In this document: piece after piece, positions 1-8,995 of the stretch
Layout: every line of letters starts with the position of its first letter
How positions within the stretch are numbered: the first letter of the stretch is position 1
IMG/VR virus record: IMGVR_UViG_3300025769_010106
Coordinates: 1 to 64,000 of that record
Source of the DNA: a virus
DNA: 64,000 nt
Reading direction: 5' to 3' (one strand)
Position numbers and translations under genes: made by a program
Notes under the pieces: generated by a model
The model's database searches: none
Told to the model about the DNA's origin: nothing
The model's input: only the letters and a program-made list of their open reading frames with translations

Positions 1-239
1 AACTTAATGAACGTGATGAACGTTTAGTCAGTTTAATTGTAACTGAAAGTATAGCTGATTATATGGTATTAAGTGAAGATTCAAATTTAGTAGAAGCAGT
101 AGTTTATGAAACCGAGCAGGGTCATACTATGGAGTTCCCCGCAACCACTGACATTAGTGATACTGATGCTGAAAAGATTTTCGAAAGTATATCTAAATTT
201 TTCCAGGATTTTGAACTAGAGGTCAGCGGCAACCAATAA
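1..239 (+). CDS. 3' end of a gene of unknown function (5' truncated)
   Basis: An open frame runs from base 3 to the TAA at 237-239, giving about 78 residues with no stop. The start lies outside the window. The fragment is acidic (LNERDERLV near the left edge, DISDTDAEK in the middle) and has no motif I recognise. The next gene starts 8 bp downstream, so both are probably in one transcription unit. No function assigned. Confidence 0.6.
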   Translation, partial: LNERDERLVSLIVTESIADYMVLSEDSNLVEAVVYETEQGHTMEFPATTDISDTDAEKIFESISKFFQDFELEVSGNQ

Positions 240-246
240 GTAGCTA

Positions 247-1452
247 ATGATTACATGGTTGTTTGATCGTAAAAATCAGTGGGGGGTCATACCCAATCTG
301 ATTTCTAGGACAGATATTGTTCCGAACAGTAAAGAATGGTGGGACCTGTGTGTTCAACCACCTTATAGTTATGAATTCAGATTCTTAAAATATTGTTCTT
401 TTGATAAAGTTGAATATAAACTTAGCCTTGTGTCTGATATCTGGCAAGCGCCAGCATATTATCCAGTCAATTTAAATTTCTGGGATAGTACGTTAGACTA
501 CTTCAGCTATATGTCACCAGACAGTCTTGCTAAACTACAGCGTGGTGATTTCAAAATATTATTTTATTACAGTGAAGGCGACGATGTTAATATTGAAATT
601 AAAGACCATATTAATAGACTAGCCAGTCTGCATAATATTGATAATAATAATATTATAGTAGTTTCTGCAAATTGGTTATCTTCTGACGAAAGAAATTTCT
701 TTTATTTTCCTGATGATGAATTATACTATAGATATATAAACCTGATGAAAAAAGACAGTGACTGGGTGAAAGAAATTAATTTTAGCCCTAGACACTATAA
801 GAGTACTTGCCTAATAAGAGCTGACAAAATATGGCGAAAGATCTTTGCAAGTTACTTTGTGCGCCTAGGCCTTAATAATCATAGTCAGTTTAGCTATAAT
901 AATTATAATTACGAAACTCCATTCATTGAAGAGGATGATATTAAATATTGGTCTAGACTTGATGATGAGCTGTTACAGGTGATATCTAGTTTTGAATTAC
1001 ATCTACCATATAAGTGTGATGACTTATTAGATTCCGACCATAACAATCATAAGTTAATAAATAGGAGGTTCTTTAACGAAAGTTATTGGAACATTGTAGT
1101 GGAAACACACTTCAATCAGAAAACTGTTTTCTTGACAGAAAAGACATTTAAGCCTATACTTAACTTACAACCATTTATTATACTTGGCCCACCGGATACT
1201 CTTAAATTACTCAAACATTTGGGGTATCAAACTTTTGATCAGGTACTAGATGAAAAATATGACAATATTACTGATGACATTGATAGAATGCATGCAGTAA
1301 TTGAAGCTAGCTACAGTTTAGATCAAAGAAACGATCAGGAACATATTAATTTACAGCATCTAATGGCAAAAGCTTTAATGCATAATCAGCAACACTTTCT
1401 AAGACCAAAAGTCAGTAGAATAAAAAACCTATTAGCACAGTTGGAATACTAA
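247..1452 (+). CDS. Glycosyltransferase-like phage protein, paralogue of 49867-50925
   Basis: 401 residues, function not established. The C-terminal third carries the block TEKTFKPI..QPFIILGPP..LK.L..LGY.TF...DEKYDNI. The same block, with small changes (SEKSYKPI, FGAPYSLK, DESYDNI), ends the 352-residue protein at 49867-50925, so the two are paralogues. The motif order recalls GT-B type glycosyltransferase C-termini such as fucosyltransferase-like proteins; that is inference. The stop overlaps the ATG of the next gene, a GT-A-like protein, which supports a glycan role. Many W, Y and N residues; no signal peptide or membrane segment. Confidence 0.6.
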   Translation: MITWLFDRKNQWGVIPNLISRTDIVPNSKEWWDLCVQPPYSYEFRFLKYCSFDKVEYKLSLVSDIWQAPAYYPVNLNFWDSTLDYFSYMSPDSLAKLQRGDFKILFYYSEGDDVNIEIKDHINRLASLHNIDNNNIIVVSANWLSSDERNFFYFPDDELYYRYINLMKKDSDWVKEINFSPRHYKSTCLIRADKIWRKIFASYFVRLGLNNHSQFSYNNYNYETPFIEEDDIKYWSRLDDELLQVISSFELHLPYKCDDLLDSDHNNHKLINRRFFNESYWNIVVETHFNQKTVFLTEKTFKPILNLQPFIILGPPDTLKLLKHLGYQTFDQVLDEKYDNITDDIDRMHAVIEASYSLDQRNDQEHINLQHLMAKALMHNQQHFLRPKVSRIKNLLAQLEY

Positions 1453-2123
1453 TGACCTCAATACACTTTGCAACACCATGCTACGGGGGACAGATCAACG
1501 AAGTCTGTTTTCAAAGTTATTTGCAGTGGACTATAATGGCGATGCAACACAATCTTGCGTTTACAGTTGACACACTAAGCAATGAAAGTAATATCAACAG
1601 AGGACGTAACAGTTGTGCAGCAAAGTTTCTCAAAGGTGATTGCACACACCTAATGTTTGTGGATGCTGATATCGGTTGGAACCCTGTTGACGTTGTAAAA
1701 CTAGTGAGTCTTCAAAAAGATATTGTAGTAGGCGCTTATCCTCAAAAGACAATGCCTGCGAAGTATGTGGTAAACGTTACTAAAGATGGAGAGCATGACG
1801 GCGATCTAGTAGAAGTAGACAGTGCAGGTACAGGCTTTATGCTTATTAGGCGTAATGTATTTGAACGGCTTATTGAAGAAGGTGCAGCTAAATACCATGA
1901 CGATATTGGTTTAGATGCGGAAACAAATGCTAACCAATACGACTTTTTTAATTGTACAGTAGAAGGCGGACAATATCTTACAGAAGATTACAGTTTTTGC
2001 CATAGTGTAAGACGTGCTGGATTTAAAATTTGGTTAGATAAAACTATTAACTTGACACACACCGGTTACTGGCGTTTCCCCGGTGATACTGCATTATTAG
2101 AGGATCTATATGGAAAATATTGA
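1452..2123 (+). CDS. GT-A family (GT2-like) glycosyltransferase
   Basis: 223 residues, likely a nucleotide-sugar-dependent transferase acting in the host cytoplasm. The N-terminus reads IHFATPCYGG and is followed by SNINRGRNSCAAKF. A DxD-type metal and sugar-nucleotide site is seen in FVDADIGW around residue 72. GTGFMLIRR and a late acidic patch (TEDYSFC) resemble the acceptor-side motifs of GT2-like enzymes. It shares one base with the stop of the upstream gene and overlaps the next by 14 bp. The acceptor is unknown; candidates are phage DNA, virion proteins or host surface sugars. Confidence 0.75.
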   Translation: MTSIHFATPCYGGQINEVCFQSYLQWTIMAMQHNLAFTVDTLSNESNINRGRNSCAAKFLKGDCTHLMFVDADIGWNPVDVVKLVSLQKDIVVGAYPQKTMPAKYVVNVTKDGEHDGDLVEVDSAGTGFMLIRRNVFERLIEEGAAKYHDDIGLDAETNANQYDFFNCTVEGGQYLTEDYSFCHSVRRAGFKIWLDKTINLTHTGYWRFPGDTALLEDLYGKY

Positions 2124-2568
2124 ATTTTTATTGAATTTAAAATGTGGAGCAGGTCCAGATGGATACCCTGATGTAAAGATTGGAATCATTACACATGATC
2201 CATTTGTTGAAAATGTCTATTGGCAGGGAAAAATTGAAGGCGATAAATTAGTTAAGTTCAATGCCGATATTGAAGAGGGCGATTTTGACCTTTTCATTGA
2301 TTTTGAAGGTAATCCTACTGATAAACTAATTGTAGACAAAAGTACAGGAATACCAATTAATGTTGGAGAACTAAGTATAGTTCAAATAGCTATTGATGAA
2401 ATACAACTAGAACACAGTTTTTATACTAAATCTACATTCTACGTAGATGAATCAGAGATATGGGTAGACAATAAGATTCAAACAGAGTGTATTAACTTTG
2501 GAAATAAAGGCGTATGGCGCTTACCTATGTTTATTCCTGTTTACTTATGGCTACTCGAAAATCTATAA
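2110..2568 (+). CDS. Conserved-looking protein of unknown function
   Basis: 152 residues, acidic, soluble, probably rich in beta strand (alternating hydrophobic pattern around DFDLFIDFEGNPTDKLIVD). It starts inside the end of the glycosyltransferase gene, so translation is probably coupled. The tail (WRLPMFIPVYLWLLENL) is hydrophobic and could pack or touch membrane. Its stop lies inside a TATAAATA box that precedes the next gene. No family recognised. Confidence 0.7.
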   Translation: MENIEFLLNLKCGAGPDGYPDVKIGIITHDPFVENVYWQGKIEGDKLVKFNADIEEGDFDLFIDFEGNPTDKLIVDKSTGIPINVGELSIVQIAIDEIQLEHSFYTKSTFYVDESEIWVDNKIQTECINFGNKGVWRLPMFIPVYLWLLENL

Positions 2569-2571
2569 ATA
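2564..2571 (+). promoter_or_regulatory. T4-late-type promoter box TATAAATA
   Basis: An exact match to the T4 late consensus TATAAATA, ending 4 bp before the ATG at 2576. The tight spacing would give a very short leader, so it may be chance. It is one of several such boxes at gene gaps here (6728, 10188, 33992, 39189, and 44466 on the minus strand). Confidence 0.35.
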
Positions 2572-2575
2572 CTGT

Positions 2576-5170
2576 ATGAAAATCTATGAGGCAGAAGGTA
2601 AAACAGCAGTAATAGCTTTTGGTAGGATGAATCCTCCTACTATCGGTCATGCAAAATTAGCTGATAAAATAGCTAGTTTGCCTGGTGATCCGTATATCTT
2701 TCTAAGTCATAGTCAAAAACCCAAGACAGATCCCCTAAGTTTTGAACAAAAAGCAGGATATGCCAAGGCATTCTTCCCTAATGTAACTGTGGGTGATCCT
2801 GAAGTACGCACTGCTATTCAAGCGTTTAGTAAAATTTCAGACATGGGCTACAGCAACCTAATATATGTTGCTGGTAGCGACCGTGTGGACGACTTCCAAA
2901 AACTACTTTCAACATACAATGGTCAGCCTGATAAAGAAGGCAATGTAGCATATAACTTTGACAATATAAAGGTTGTCAGTGCTGGCGCCAGAGATCCTGA
3001 TGCAGAAGGTGCTGAAGGTATGAGTGCTAGTAAAATGAGAGCCGCCGCAGCAAGTGGCGACTTTGAATCGTTTAAGAGTGGTACACCCGATCCCAAACTT
3101 GCTCAGGCAATGTATAGAGATGTTCGTAATGGATTGGGTATGATGGAGAGTCTTGCACGTATCATTGAAGTTGCTACAATGCTAAAAAGTTTAGATGAAG
3201 TTAAACCCATTACAGAGGACGTTAAGAAAGCCTTTGGTGTAGTAGTTGAAGCCTGGAGCGAAAAGTATAAGCGTAGCATAAACTGTAACAATCCAAAAGG
3301 ATTTAGCCAACGTGCTCACTGTGCTGGCCGCAAAAAGAACAAAGGCGTAAACGAAGATGCAACGTCCTCTGATCTTTCCAGCGTATATACACCAAGTATT
3401 CCTGAAATTGCTAAAAAACATAATATATCACTGCAACAGGTTGTTGATCAACTAAAAAAGGGTCTTGCCAAAGAATCAGAACATACTAAAAACTTTGATG
3501 TAGCCTTAGAGATAGCAATGGATCATGTAGCAGAAATTCCTGACTATTATGATAGAATAGAAGATATTGAAGGACCTTATGTAGAGCCAGATCCCAAAGG
3601 CTACCAAAAAGACTTGTTGACTATGCCACAAAGAGCTGTGGTAATAGACACTCCCGGTGAGCTTGACTGGTATAAGATTGGTCAACACTATCCAAATCTA
3701 GGACAAGAAGATCCACATGAATATGGACAAAGCGAAACTGATATGGTTATTGTTCCTCCCAGTGAGGAGATGTTAGATAAACTAACCAAGGATCTATCAC
3801 GCTTGGGTATAAAGTGGAAAGTAATCGGTGGCACAAAAGATCAGCCCGAGATCCACAGTGAAAGCGAAGTAGCAGAAACAATACGTAAGACTGGTAGTCA
3901 GTATACTGTTTACAGTAAAAAGGGTAAGCGCATGGGCACTTATCCAAGTAAAAAACAGGCTAAAGAACGTCTAAGACAGATTGAATACTTCAAGCATGTA
4001 GGCGAATCTCAACTAAATGAACGTGCCACTGATATAGTCTATCACTATACCACAATTGGCCCAGCATTGAACATTTTAAAATCCGGTGAGTTTCAGTTAA
4101 GCAGCGTAGCAGGTAGCGTTGAACAGGATATCAATCCCAAAGGTCATAACTTTTTTCTAAGCACTGCCCGCAGCAAAGGTGGCGAATACCACAGCAGAGT
4201 TGGTGATTCAGCAGTAATGTTTGTACTGAATGGGCGCTGGTTTAGTGATCGTTATCCAGTTAAACCAGTGGACTATTGGGCTGGGTTCTCTATTGCTGGA
4301 CGTAACAAAGAAGCAGAGGATCGTATATTCAGCAAAGATCCTACTATGCCCATAGACCCTGTTACAAGTATACATGTTTTATTAAAAGAACAAAATCCAT
4401 TTGCTAGTGCTAAGACCAGACAGTTTCTAATACGAGCAAAAACACTGGGTATACCAACTTACTTGTATAAAGATGAATCTGCGTGGAGACTACAAAATAC
4501 TGCCAAAGCAGTCAGTGTAGCGCAAATGAAAAGTGAACTAAGTGGCCCAGAAACGTTTCGTACAGGTGGTAGCGGATCACGCTGGTTATTACCCTGGCTC
4601 GAAGTTATATTTGGCAAAACTGACGCTGATCTAGGTAAAAAAGCCAAAGACTTGGTAAGAGGTTTCCGCTATTATCATAACGATGGCGATGACCACGGAC
4701 TAGGAAATGAACTTAGCAATGCTAGAAAGCCTGGCAATTTAGACCGAGAAGATGCGGTTAAGATTCTAAAGTTCATGCGACAAAATCGTATGCTTACACA
4801 CAAAGATCTAGTAAACTATCTAGTAGACAAGTGGAAAGTAAAAGACGAATCCATAAACGAAGCAGGTGTTGGGCGTATTACTAAACAAAACGCAACCAAA
4901 GACGCACCAATTGGTAGCGAGTATGCAAACGTTAAGAAGCTAGGTTTGGGTAGTGGTAAGCCCAAAGAGCTACACGCTAAAGCAAGAAAGAATTCAGATC
5001 CCAATACACTATTCAATCTTGGACTAACAGAAGGACAGTTAAATGAAAAAGGCAGCATCGGCATACCATTGAGCAGTGGTATGACAGTAGTTATTGCGCC
5101 ACACCGTCCACTTAAAGTTAGGAAGAGCAAGAAAAAAGTCAAAATGGTAGGAGCAGGCGGGGAGGAATGA
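2576..5170 (+). CDS. Multidomain phage protein: nucleotidyltransferase-like head, ART-like middle
   Basis: 864 residues. I chose the ATG at 2576, not the longer frame from 2498, because the longer start runs back into the upstream gene and the family-like MKIYEAEGKTAVIAFGRMNPP begins here. Residues 1-190 look like a cytidylyltransferase/NMN-adenylyltransferase fold: GRMNPPTIGH gives the (H/T)xGH motif (T22, G24, H25), and SASKMRAA resembles the C-terminal ISSTxxR motif. Around 235-260 is a Cys-containing basic motif (SINCNNPKGFSQRAHC). Around 442-475 is a basic YTVYSKKGKRMGTY motif. From about 484, YHYTTIGPALNILKSGEF resembles ADP-ribosyltransferase or DarT-like N-termini, a tentative match. 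The tail is Lys-rich. The mixture suggests an injected virion or polyvalent protein. Ends 1 bp before the lipase gene. Confidence 0.65.
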   Translation: MKIYEAEGKTAVIAFGRMNPPTIGHAKLADKIASLPGDPYIFLSHSQKPKTDPLSFEQKAGYAKAFFPNVTVGDPEVRTAIQAFSKISDMGYSNLIYVAGSDRVDDFQKLLSTYNGQPDKEGNVAYNFDNIKVVSAGARDPDAEGAEGMSASKMRAAAASGDFESFKSGTPDPKLAQAMYRDVRNGLGMMESLARIIEVATMLKSLDEVKPITEDVKKAFGVVVEAWSEKYKRSINCNNPKGFSQRAHCAGRKKNKGVNEDATSSDLSSVYTPSIPEIAKKHNISLQQVVDQLKKGLAKESEHTKNFDVALEIAMDHVAEIPDYYDRIEDIEGPYVEPDPKGYQKDLLTMPQRAVVIDTPGELDWYKIGQHYPNLGQEDPHEYGQSETDMVIVPPSEEMLDKLTKDLSRLGIKWKVIGGTKDQPEIHSESEVAETIRKTGSQYTVYSKKGKRMGTYPSKKQAKERLRQIEYFKHVGESQLNERATDIVYHYTTIGPALNILKSGEFQLSSVAGSVEQDINPKGHNFFLSTARSKGGEYHSRVGDSAVMFVLNGRWFSDRYPVKPVDYWAGFSIAGRNKEAEDRIFSKDPTMPIDPVTSIHVLLKEQNPFASAKTRQFLIRAKTLGIPTYLYKDESAWRLQNTAKAVSVAQMKSELSGPETFRTGGSGSRWLLPWLEVIFGKTDADLGKKAKDLVRGFRYYHNDGDDHGLGNELSNARKPGNLDREDAVKILKFMRQNRMLTHKDLVNYLVDKWKVKDESINEAGVGRITKQNATKDAPIGSEYANVKKLGLGSGKPKELHAKARKNSDPNTLFNLGLTEGQLNEKGSIGIPLSSGMTVVIAPHRPLKVRKSKKKVKMVGAGGEE

Positions 5171-5171
5171 C

Positions 5172-5945
5172 ATGTCAATTACCACTATGGAATTCAAAGA
5201 GCGCAGTTTGCTTTTTGCACAATTAGCAAAGATTGCATACTTAGATGAAAAGGGTGCACGAGCAGCAGCCAAAGTCTTAGGATTCACAACAACAAAATTT
5301 TATGATAGGAATGGTGCACAAGCCTATCGTTTCCAAAACAAAGACGATTGTGTTATTGCATGCAGAGGTACACAGCCTACTGAATTCAATGACATCAAAG
5401 CAGATCTACGTGCACTACCAGTTATAGCTGAAACAGTAAGTAGAGTGCACAAAGGTTTTAAGGTTGAAGTAGATGAACTTTGGCCTATGATACTAGAAGA
5501 CATTAAAAAAGCAAAACAAAAACTATGGTTCTGCGGACACAGTTTGGGTGCAGCAATGGCAACTATTATGGCTAGCCGCTGTCACTTGTACGAAGGTATC
5601 CCAGTTGTAGAAGAGCTATATACATATGGAAGCCCAAGAGTTGGATGGCGTAAATATGTTAACAGTTTAAAAGTTACACACCATCGTTGGGTGAACAATA
5701 ACGATATTGTTACTCGTGTGCCACTAGCAATCATGTTTTACGTACACCATGGCGAGGAACACTATTTGAACACTTGGGGTAATGTACGTGCTCCAACAGG
5801 ATGGCAAAGGACAAAGGACAGATTCCGGGGCATGTGGTTTGGTATTAAGAAGGGACAGATTGATAACTTCTCAGATCACAGCATGGTAAACTACGTGGCT
5901 TATCTAGAAAATTATGCGAATGACTTAGAAACACCACAAATATAA
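5172..5945 (+). CDS. Class 3 lipase-like alpha/beta hydrolase
   Basis: 257 residues, full length for a Lipase_3 domain. The nucleophile elbow is GHSLGAA near residue 123. The acid is probably the Asp of NNNDIVTRVP, and the base a His in the VHHGEEHYL stretch. An oxyanion-type motif CRGTQP precedes it. It should hydrolyse acyl esters of lipids; no signal peptide is visible, so it either acts inside the cell or is carried with virions. It begins right after the large multidomain gene. A lipase among small, possibly virion-associated genes could help attack host membrane lipids at entry or lysis; this is inference. Confidence 0.85.
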   Translation: MSITTMEFKERSLLFAQLAKIAYLDEKGARAAAKVLGFTTTKFYDRNGAQAYRFQNKDDCVIACRGTQPTEFNDIKADLRALPVIAETVSRVHKGFKVEVDELWPMILEDIKKAKQKLWFCGHSLGAAMATIMASRCHLYEGIPVVEELYTYGSPRVGWRKYVNSLKVTHHRWVNNNDIVTRVPLAIMFYVHHGEEHYLNTWGNVRAPTGWQRTKDRFRGMWFGIKKGQIDNFSDHSMVNYVAYLENYANDLETPQI

Positions 5946-5971
5946 AGTAATCATCAATAGGGAGAACTAAG

Positions 5972-6298
5972 ATGAAGACCCTAATAAATCCACAACTTAA
6001 TTTAACAGAGGAGAAAGTGTATGATGAACAACTTAAACTATGTATTAAAGAACTTGAACAACTTGTTGAGGATTTTACAGGGAAACCTAAACCAGGTAGT
6101 CGCCCGGGCAGTTTAAAACGCAAGGCAGCGCAGTATCTAGGTAAAGGAGCAGGAGAAGAACTAAGCAGAACAGAACTAAAACAATTACGTGCTAAGGCAA
6201 ACAAAATGAAAAAGAGCTCACGCAAGGACGAACGTGCCCGCGGAGTACAACTAGCACGTCAGGTAAGTTTTGCTTTTAACATGAGAGACAGCAAATGA
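5972..6298 (+). CDS. Small basic phage protein, unknown function
   Basis: 108 residues, strongly basic in the second half (KLKRKAAQYLGKG, RAKANKMKKSSRKDE). Preceded by a good ribosome site (GGGAG, 5954-5970 region). It overlaps the next gene by 4 bp. Charge suggests nucleic acid binding or a virion core role. No family recognised with certainty. Confidence 0.75.
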   Translation: MKTLINPQLNLTEEKVYDEQLKLCIKELEQLVEDFTGKPKPGSRPGSLKRKAAQYLGKGAGEELSRTELKQLRAKANKMKKSSRKDERARGVQLARQVSFAFNMRDSK

Positions 6299-6531
6299 AA
6301 TTGAACTTTGATATTAAATGTAGTGATTACACAAATACACCAGCGTACAGAGTATTTGTAAATGGTGAACTAATGACTGAACGTGACTTCGTTATACCCA
6401 ATAACCAGTTCAGTCACTATAACTTTACAGGATTTATTGATAGTGAAACAGCAGATATACAAGTTGAGAGCGTTACACCAGGTGTTACATTTACATACGA
6501 CAATGTGAGATTGACCAATGAGAGCGAATGA
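6295..6531 (+). CDS. Small beta-rich protein, unknown function
   Basis: 78 residues. The pattern (YRVFVNGELMTERDFV, then DIQVESVTPGVTFTYDNVRL) suggests a small beta sandwich. Coupled by ATGA overlap to the upstream gene and overlapping the downstream one by 14 bp. No signal peptide. Confidence 0.7.
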   Translation: MKLNFDIKCSDYTNTPAYRVFVNGELMTERDFVIPNNQFSHYNFTGFIDSETADIQVESVTPGVTFTYDNVRLTNESE

Positions 6532-6727
6532 ATTTATTAAAGAAACAGCAAGTGCTGGTGCTACCACAAGCGGAAATGTTGCTGTAGTAGTGAATCCAGC
6601 AGTTGCTCGCAGTAAGAAAAAACCAAAGATGCAAAAACCTACAGATAATGCATTAGATGGTGATGTAAGTTTATTTGGTGGCGAAGTAATTAAACGTAAT
6701 TCAAAAAAGCCACTGGCCACATTATAG
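6518..6727 (+). CDS. Small phage protein, MRANEFIKE type
   Basis: 69 residues. The opening MRANEFIKE is shared in style with other starts here (MRSSEFISK at 7766, MRVHEFTTN at 7957), so this may be a short common leader in virion or capsid-core proteins. The middle is Lys-rich and the end contains LFGGEVIKR. From memory such proteins recur in marine T4-like phages; role unknown. Confidence 0.7.
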   Translation: MRANEFIKETASAGATTSGNVAVVVNPAVARSKKKPKMQKPTDNALDGDVSLFGGEVIKRNSKKPLATL

Positions 6728-6735
6728 TATAAATA
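6728..6735 (+). promoter_or_regulatory. T4-late-type promoter box TATAAATA
   Basis: An exact TATAAATA in the 35 bp gap before the gene at 6763. Distance to the ATG is 27 bp, as expected for a T4 late promoter with a short leader. This is the best placed of the late-type boxes in the first 10 kb. Confidence 0.55.
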
Positions 6736-6762
6736 CTATATTATTTTATTTAGGAAGATATC

Positions 6763-7155
6763 ATGAGTAACGACATAGCAAATACTTATAAAAAACTACA
6801 ACAGATTGCAGAAGGTCACCTAGGTGACATGGCTGATCGTTGTGAGACAGATCATGAAGTGCAAATGGCCCGTGCAGATCTATATAGGATAGGAAAATAT
6901 GCTATTGAGCTTCATGACATGCTACGAAACGTAAGCGAGGAACAGGGCTTAGAGGGTTGGGTACAAGCTAAGATTACCAAGGCAGCAGATTACATTGGCA
7001 GTGTTAAGCATCATCTAGAGTATGAGATGAGCGGAATGAATTCTGACAATCAGGAAGCGATGCCAGCAGATGCATTAGATGCACTTGAGTCTGCAGAGCC
7101 AGTTCAAGAGACCCGCAAACTCAAAACAAAGTATTCAGATTGGAGTAAGAGATGA
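6763..7155 (+). CDS. Conserved small phage protein, helical
   Basis: 130 residues, predicted mostly helical, acidic. Contains AKITKAADYIGSVKHHLEYEM, a pattern I recall from marine T4-like phage proteins of unknown role. Starts after a late-type promoter box and a ribosome site (TAGGAAGA). Overlaps the next gene by 4 bp. Confidence 0.75.
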   Translation: MSNDIANTYKKLQQIAEGHLGDMADRCETDHEVQMARADLYRIGKYAIELHDMLRNVSEEQGLEGWVQAKITKAADYIGSVKHHLEYEMSGMNSDNQEAMPADALDALESAEPVQETRKLKTKYSDWSKR

Positions 7156-7760
7156 GCAATTCATTCGCAGACCTAGTAAAAAAGCTCAATGCTATTAGTG
7201 CTGATGAAGATCAAGTATCAGTAACCGGTGAAGAAGTATACAAGCCAGTTGAAGAAGCAGTAGTAGGCACTCGTGAGACAGCCAGTATTCTCAAGGTGTT
7301 TAATGAACTTGAAGAAGCAGCAAAGCCAGACTATATTGATTTAGATGGCGATGGCGATAAAGAAGAATCCATGAAGAAGGCTGCCGCTGACAAGAAAGCC
7401 AAGAAGGAATCTGTAGCTGAAGACAAAGCTAACGAAGATGTGCTAGGTGATATTGCTAGTCGATATCGTGACTTTATGAAGAGTGAAGTAGCACAGGGTA
7501 ATGATCTAACCACAGTTGATAGCGCAGTTAAAGAAGCCACAAGTTCTGCAACAGCAATCGATGATAGTTTTCAAAAGATGTTTAATATGATGGGCCGTCT
7601 TATGAAAGTTACAGCAGAAGGTGCAGTGCTTAGTAAAATGGTAGACCGTGAAGGCGGTGACGCTGCATGGATTGCAGATGCACATCAAAAACTAATTGAA
7701 GCTATGGAAGCTCTAGAAGAAGCACACATGTATAGCAACCCACCAAGGGAAGATGACTAA
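7152..7760 (+). CDS. Acidic, Ala/Lys/Glu-rich protein, unknown function
   Basis: 202 residues. It has an acidic motif YIDLDGDGDKEESMKKA near residues 57-75 that resembles a calcium-binding loop (DxDxDGD), followed by a Lys/Ala-rich linker. The second half is helical and includes a Met-rich helix (FQKMFNMMGRLMK). Overlaps the previous gene by ATGA. A structural or head-core role is plausible but not shown. Confidence 0.7.
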   Translation: MSNSFADLVKKLNAISADEDQVSVTGEEVYKPVEEAVVGTRETASILKVFNELEEAAKPDYIDLDGDGDKEESMKKAAADKKAKKESVAEDKANEDVLGDIASRYRDFMKSEVAQGNDLTTVDSAVKEATSSATAIDDSFQKMFNMMGRLMKVTAEGAVLSKMVDREGGDAAWIADAHQKLIEAMEALEEAHMYSNPPREDD

Positions 7761-7765
7761 TTATT

Positions 7766-7957
7766 ATGCGTTCCTCAGAATTTATTTCAAAAGCAATTAC
7801 TGAGGCTGAGTTTGATGAAGCAGCTGGCGAAAAGGATGCCTGCTATCATAAAGTAAAATCACGTTACAAAGTTTGGCCAAGCGCATATGCTAGCGGTGCA
7901 CTTGTAAAGTGTCGCAAGGTTGGCGCAGCTAACTGGGGCAATAAGAGTAAAAAGTAA
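7766..7957 (+). CDS. Small conserved phage protein with YKVWPSAYASG motif
   Basis: 63 residues. The motif KSRYKVWPSAYASGALVKC followed by KVGAANWG is highly conserved in phage proteins I remember, sometimes labelled DUF5872. Two Cys (in KDACYH and VKCRK) may bind metal. Ends on the ATG of the next gene. Confidence 0.75.
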   Translation: MRSSEFISKAITEAEFDEAAGEKDACYHKVKSRYKVWPSAYASGALVKCRKVGAANWGNKSKK

Positions 7958-8214
7958 TGCGGGTCCACGAGTTTACAACCAACGAAGATCTACGCAAGTG
8001 GTTTAAGGACAAATGGGTTCGTTTCGGTCCTGATGGTAAAATTCGTGGCGACTGTGCTAGGGATAGTGACAGTGAAGGCAAGCCCAAGTGTTTACCACAA
8101 AGTAAAGCACATGCACTAGGCAAAAAGAAACGTGCTACAGCAGCAAGTAGAAAGCGTAGAGAAGATCCCAAAAAGAACAGACGCGGTAAAGCCAAGAATG
8201 TGAGAACAAAATGA
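7957..8214 (+). CDS. Small basic protein (DUF5872-like)
   Basis: 85 residues, very basic C-terminus (KKKRATAASRKRREDPKKNRR). The start contains WVRFGPDGKIRGDC and PKCLPQSKAHALGKK, both familiar from phage proteins related to the neighbour at 7766. Pairing and charge suggest DNA binding, perhaps in the capsid. The start ATG overlaps the upstream stop (TAATG). Confidence 0.75.
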   Translation: MRVHEFTTNEDLRKWFKDKWVRFGPDGKIRGDCARDSDSEGKPKCLPQSKAHALGKKKRATAASRKRREDPKKNRRGKAKNVRTK

Positions 8215-8948
8215 AAGCAAGTGATCTAAAAAGAAATCCAGTTGAAGAAGCAATTAAGGAACATATTGCTCGTGGCATTCCTTTTAGTGAATGCATGTTC
8301 CGTCCTGGTAGTGAAGCATTTACAGAGTTTTATACTCGTGTGCGTAAGATGCGTGAAAGTCTTGACCTAGATTGGCAGGATCAGGAGTTACTTGATACAG
8401 ACATCGGTGAATGTATTATGGTAGAGGGCGAGCGTGTTCCTCTTGATGTTCCTATAGAAGACCTTGCTGAAGGAATGCCAGCCAGTGTTATAAAAAGCAA
8501 ACAACGCAATGCTGAAATGAGTGACGAAGATTTTGCTGAAAGATACAAAGACAAGAGCGATGATGACCTACGCTCAATGGCATGGCGTCATGGATATGGC
8601 AAAGGTAGTAACTATTATGTCAATAAGAAAAAACGTGGACTAGACGAAGAAGTAGAGCTTGACGAAGCAGAGTATCAAGGACGCAAAGTTAAACTGAATT
8701 CACCCAAACGTGGCGGTCCTAAAAAGTTCTATGTATATGTAAAGAATCCAAAGACTGGTCGTGTTAAGAAGATCAGTTGGGGCGATACATCAGGACTAAG
8801 CGTAAAGAGTGGCGATAGGGACAGAGTTCGTTCATTTGTAGCACGTCACAAGTGTAAACAAAAGAACGACAAGATGAAAGCAGGTTACTGGGCATGCCGC
8901 ACACCACGATATAAAGCTCTTGGTGTCAAAGGCGGCCAGTGGTGGTAA
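8211..8948 (+). CDS. Conserved phage protein, unknown function
   Basis: 245 residues. The middle has MSDEDFAERY and LRSMAWRHGYGKGSNYY. The C-terminal domain has FYVYVKNPKTGRVKKISWGD, then RARHKC-like (VARHKCKQKND) and GYWACRTPRY, giving two Cys that could bind a metal. I recall this C-terminal domain from T4-like cyanophage proteins annotated only as hypothetical. Overlaps the previous gene by 4 bp and ends the block of small basic genes. Confidence 0.75.
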   Translation: MKASDLKRNPVEEAIKEHIARGIPFSECMFRPGSEAFTEFYTRVRKMRESLDLDWQDQELLDTDIGECIMVEGERVPLDVPIEDLAEGMPASVIKSKQRNAEMSDEDFAERYKDKSDDDLRSMAWRHGYGKGSNYYVNKKKRGLDEEVELDEAEYQGRKVKLNSPKRGGPKKFYVYVKNPKTGRVKKISWGDTSGLSVKSGDRDRVRSFVARHKCKQKNDKMKAGYWACRTPRYKALGVKGGQWW

Positions 8949-8995
8949 ACACTTTTTAATTATAAGTATTTTTTAAACTATATGATGGGAGAACT

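Noticed and set aside
2498-2575. Upstream extension of the large multidomain protein
   Set aside because: The extra 26 residues overlap the preceding gene in another frame and look random; the family-like start is at 2576.
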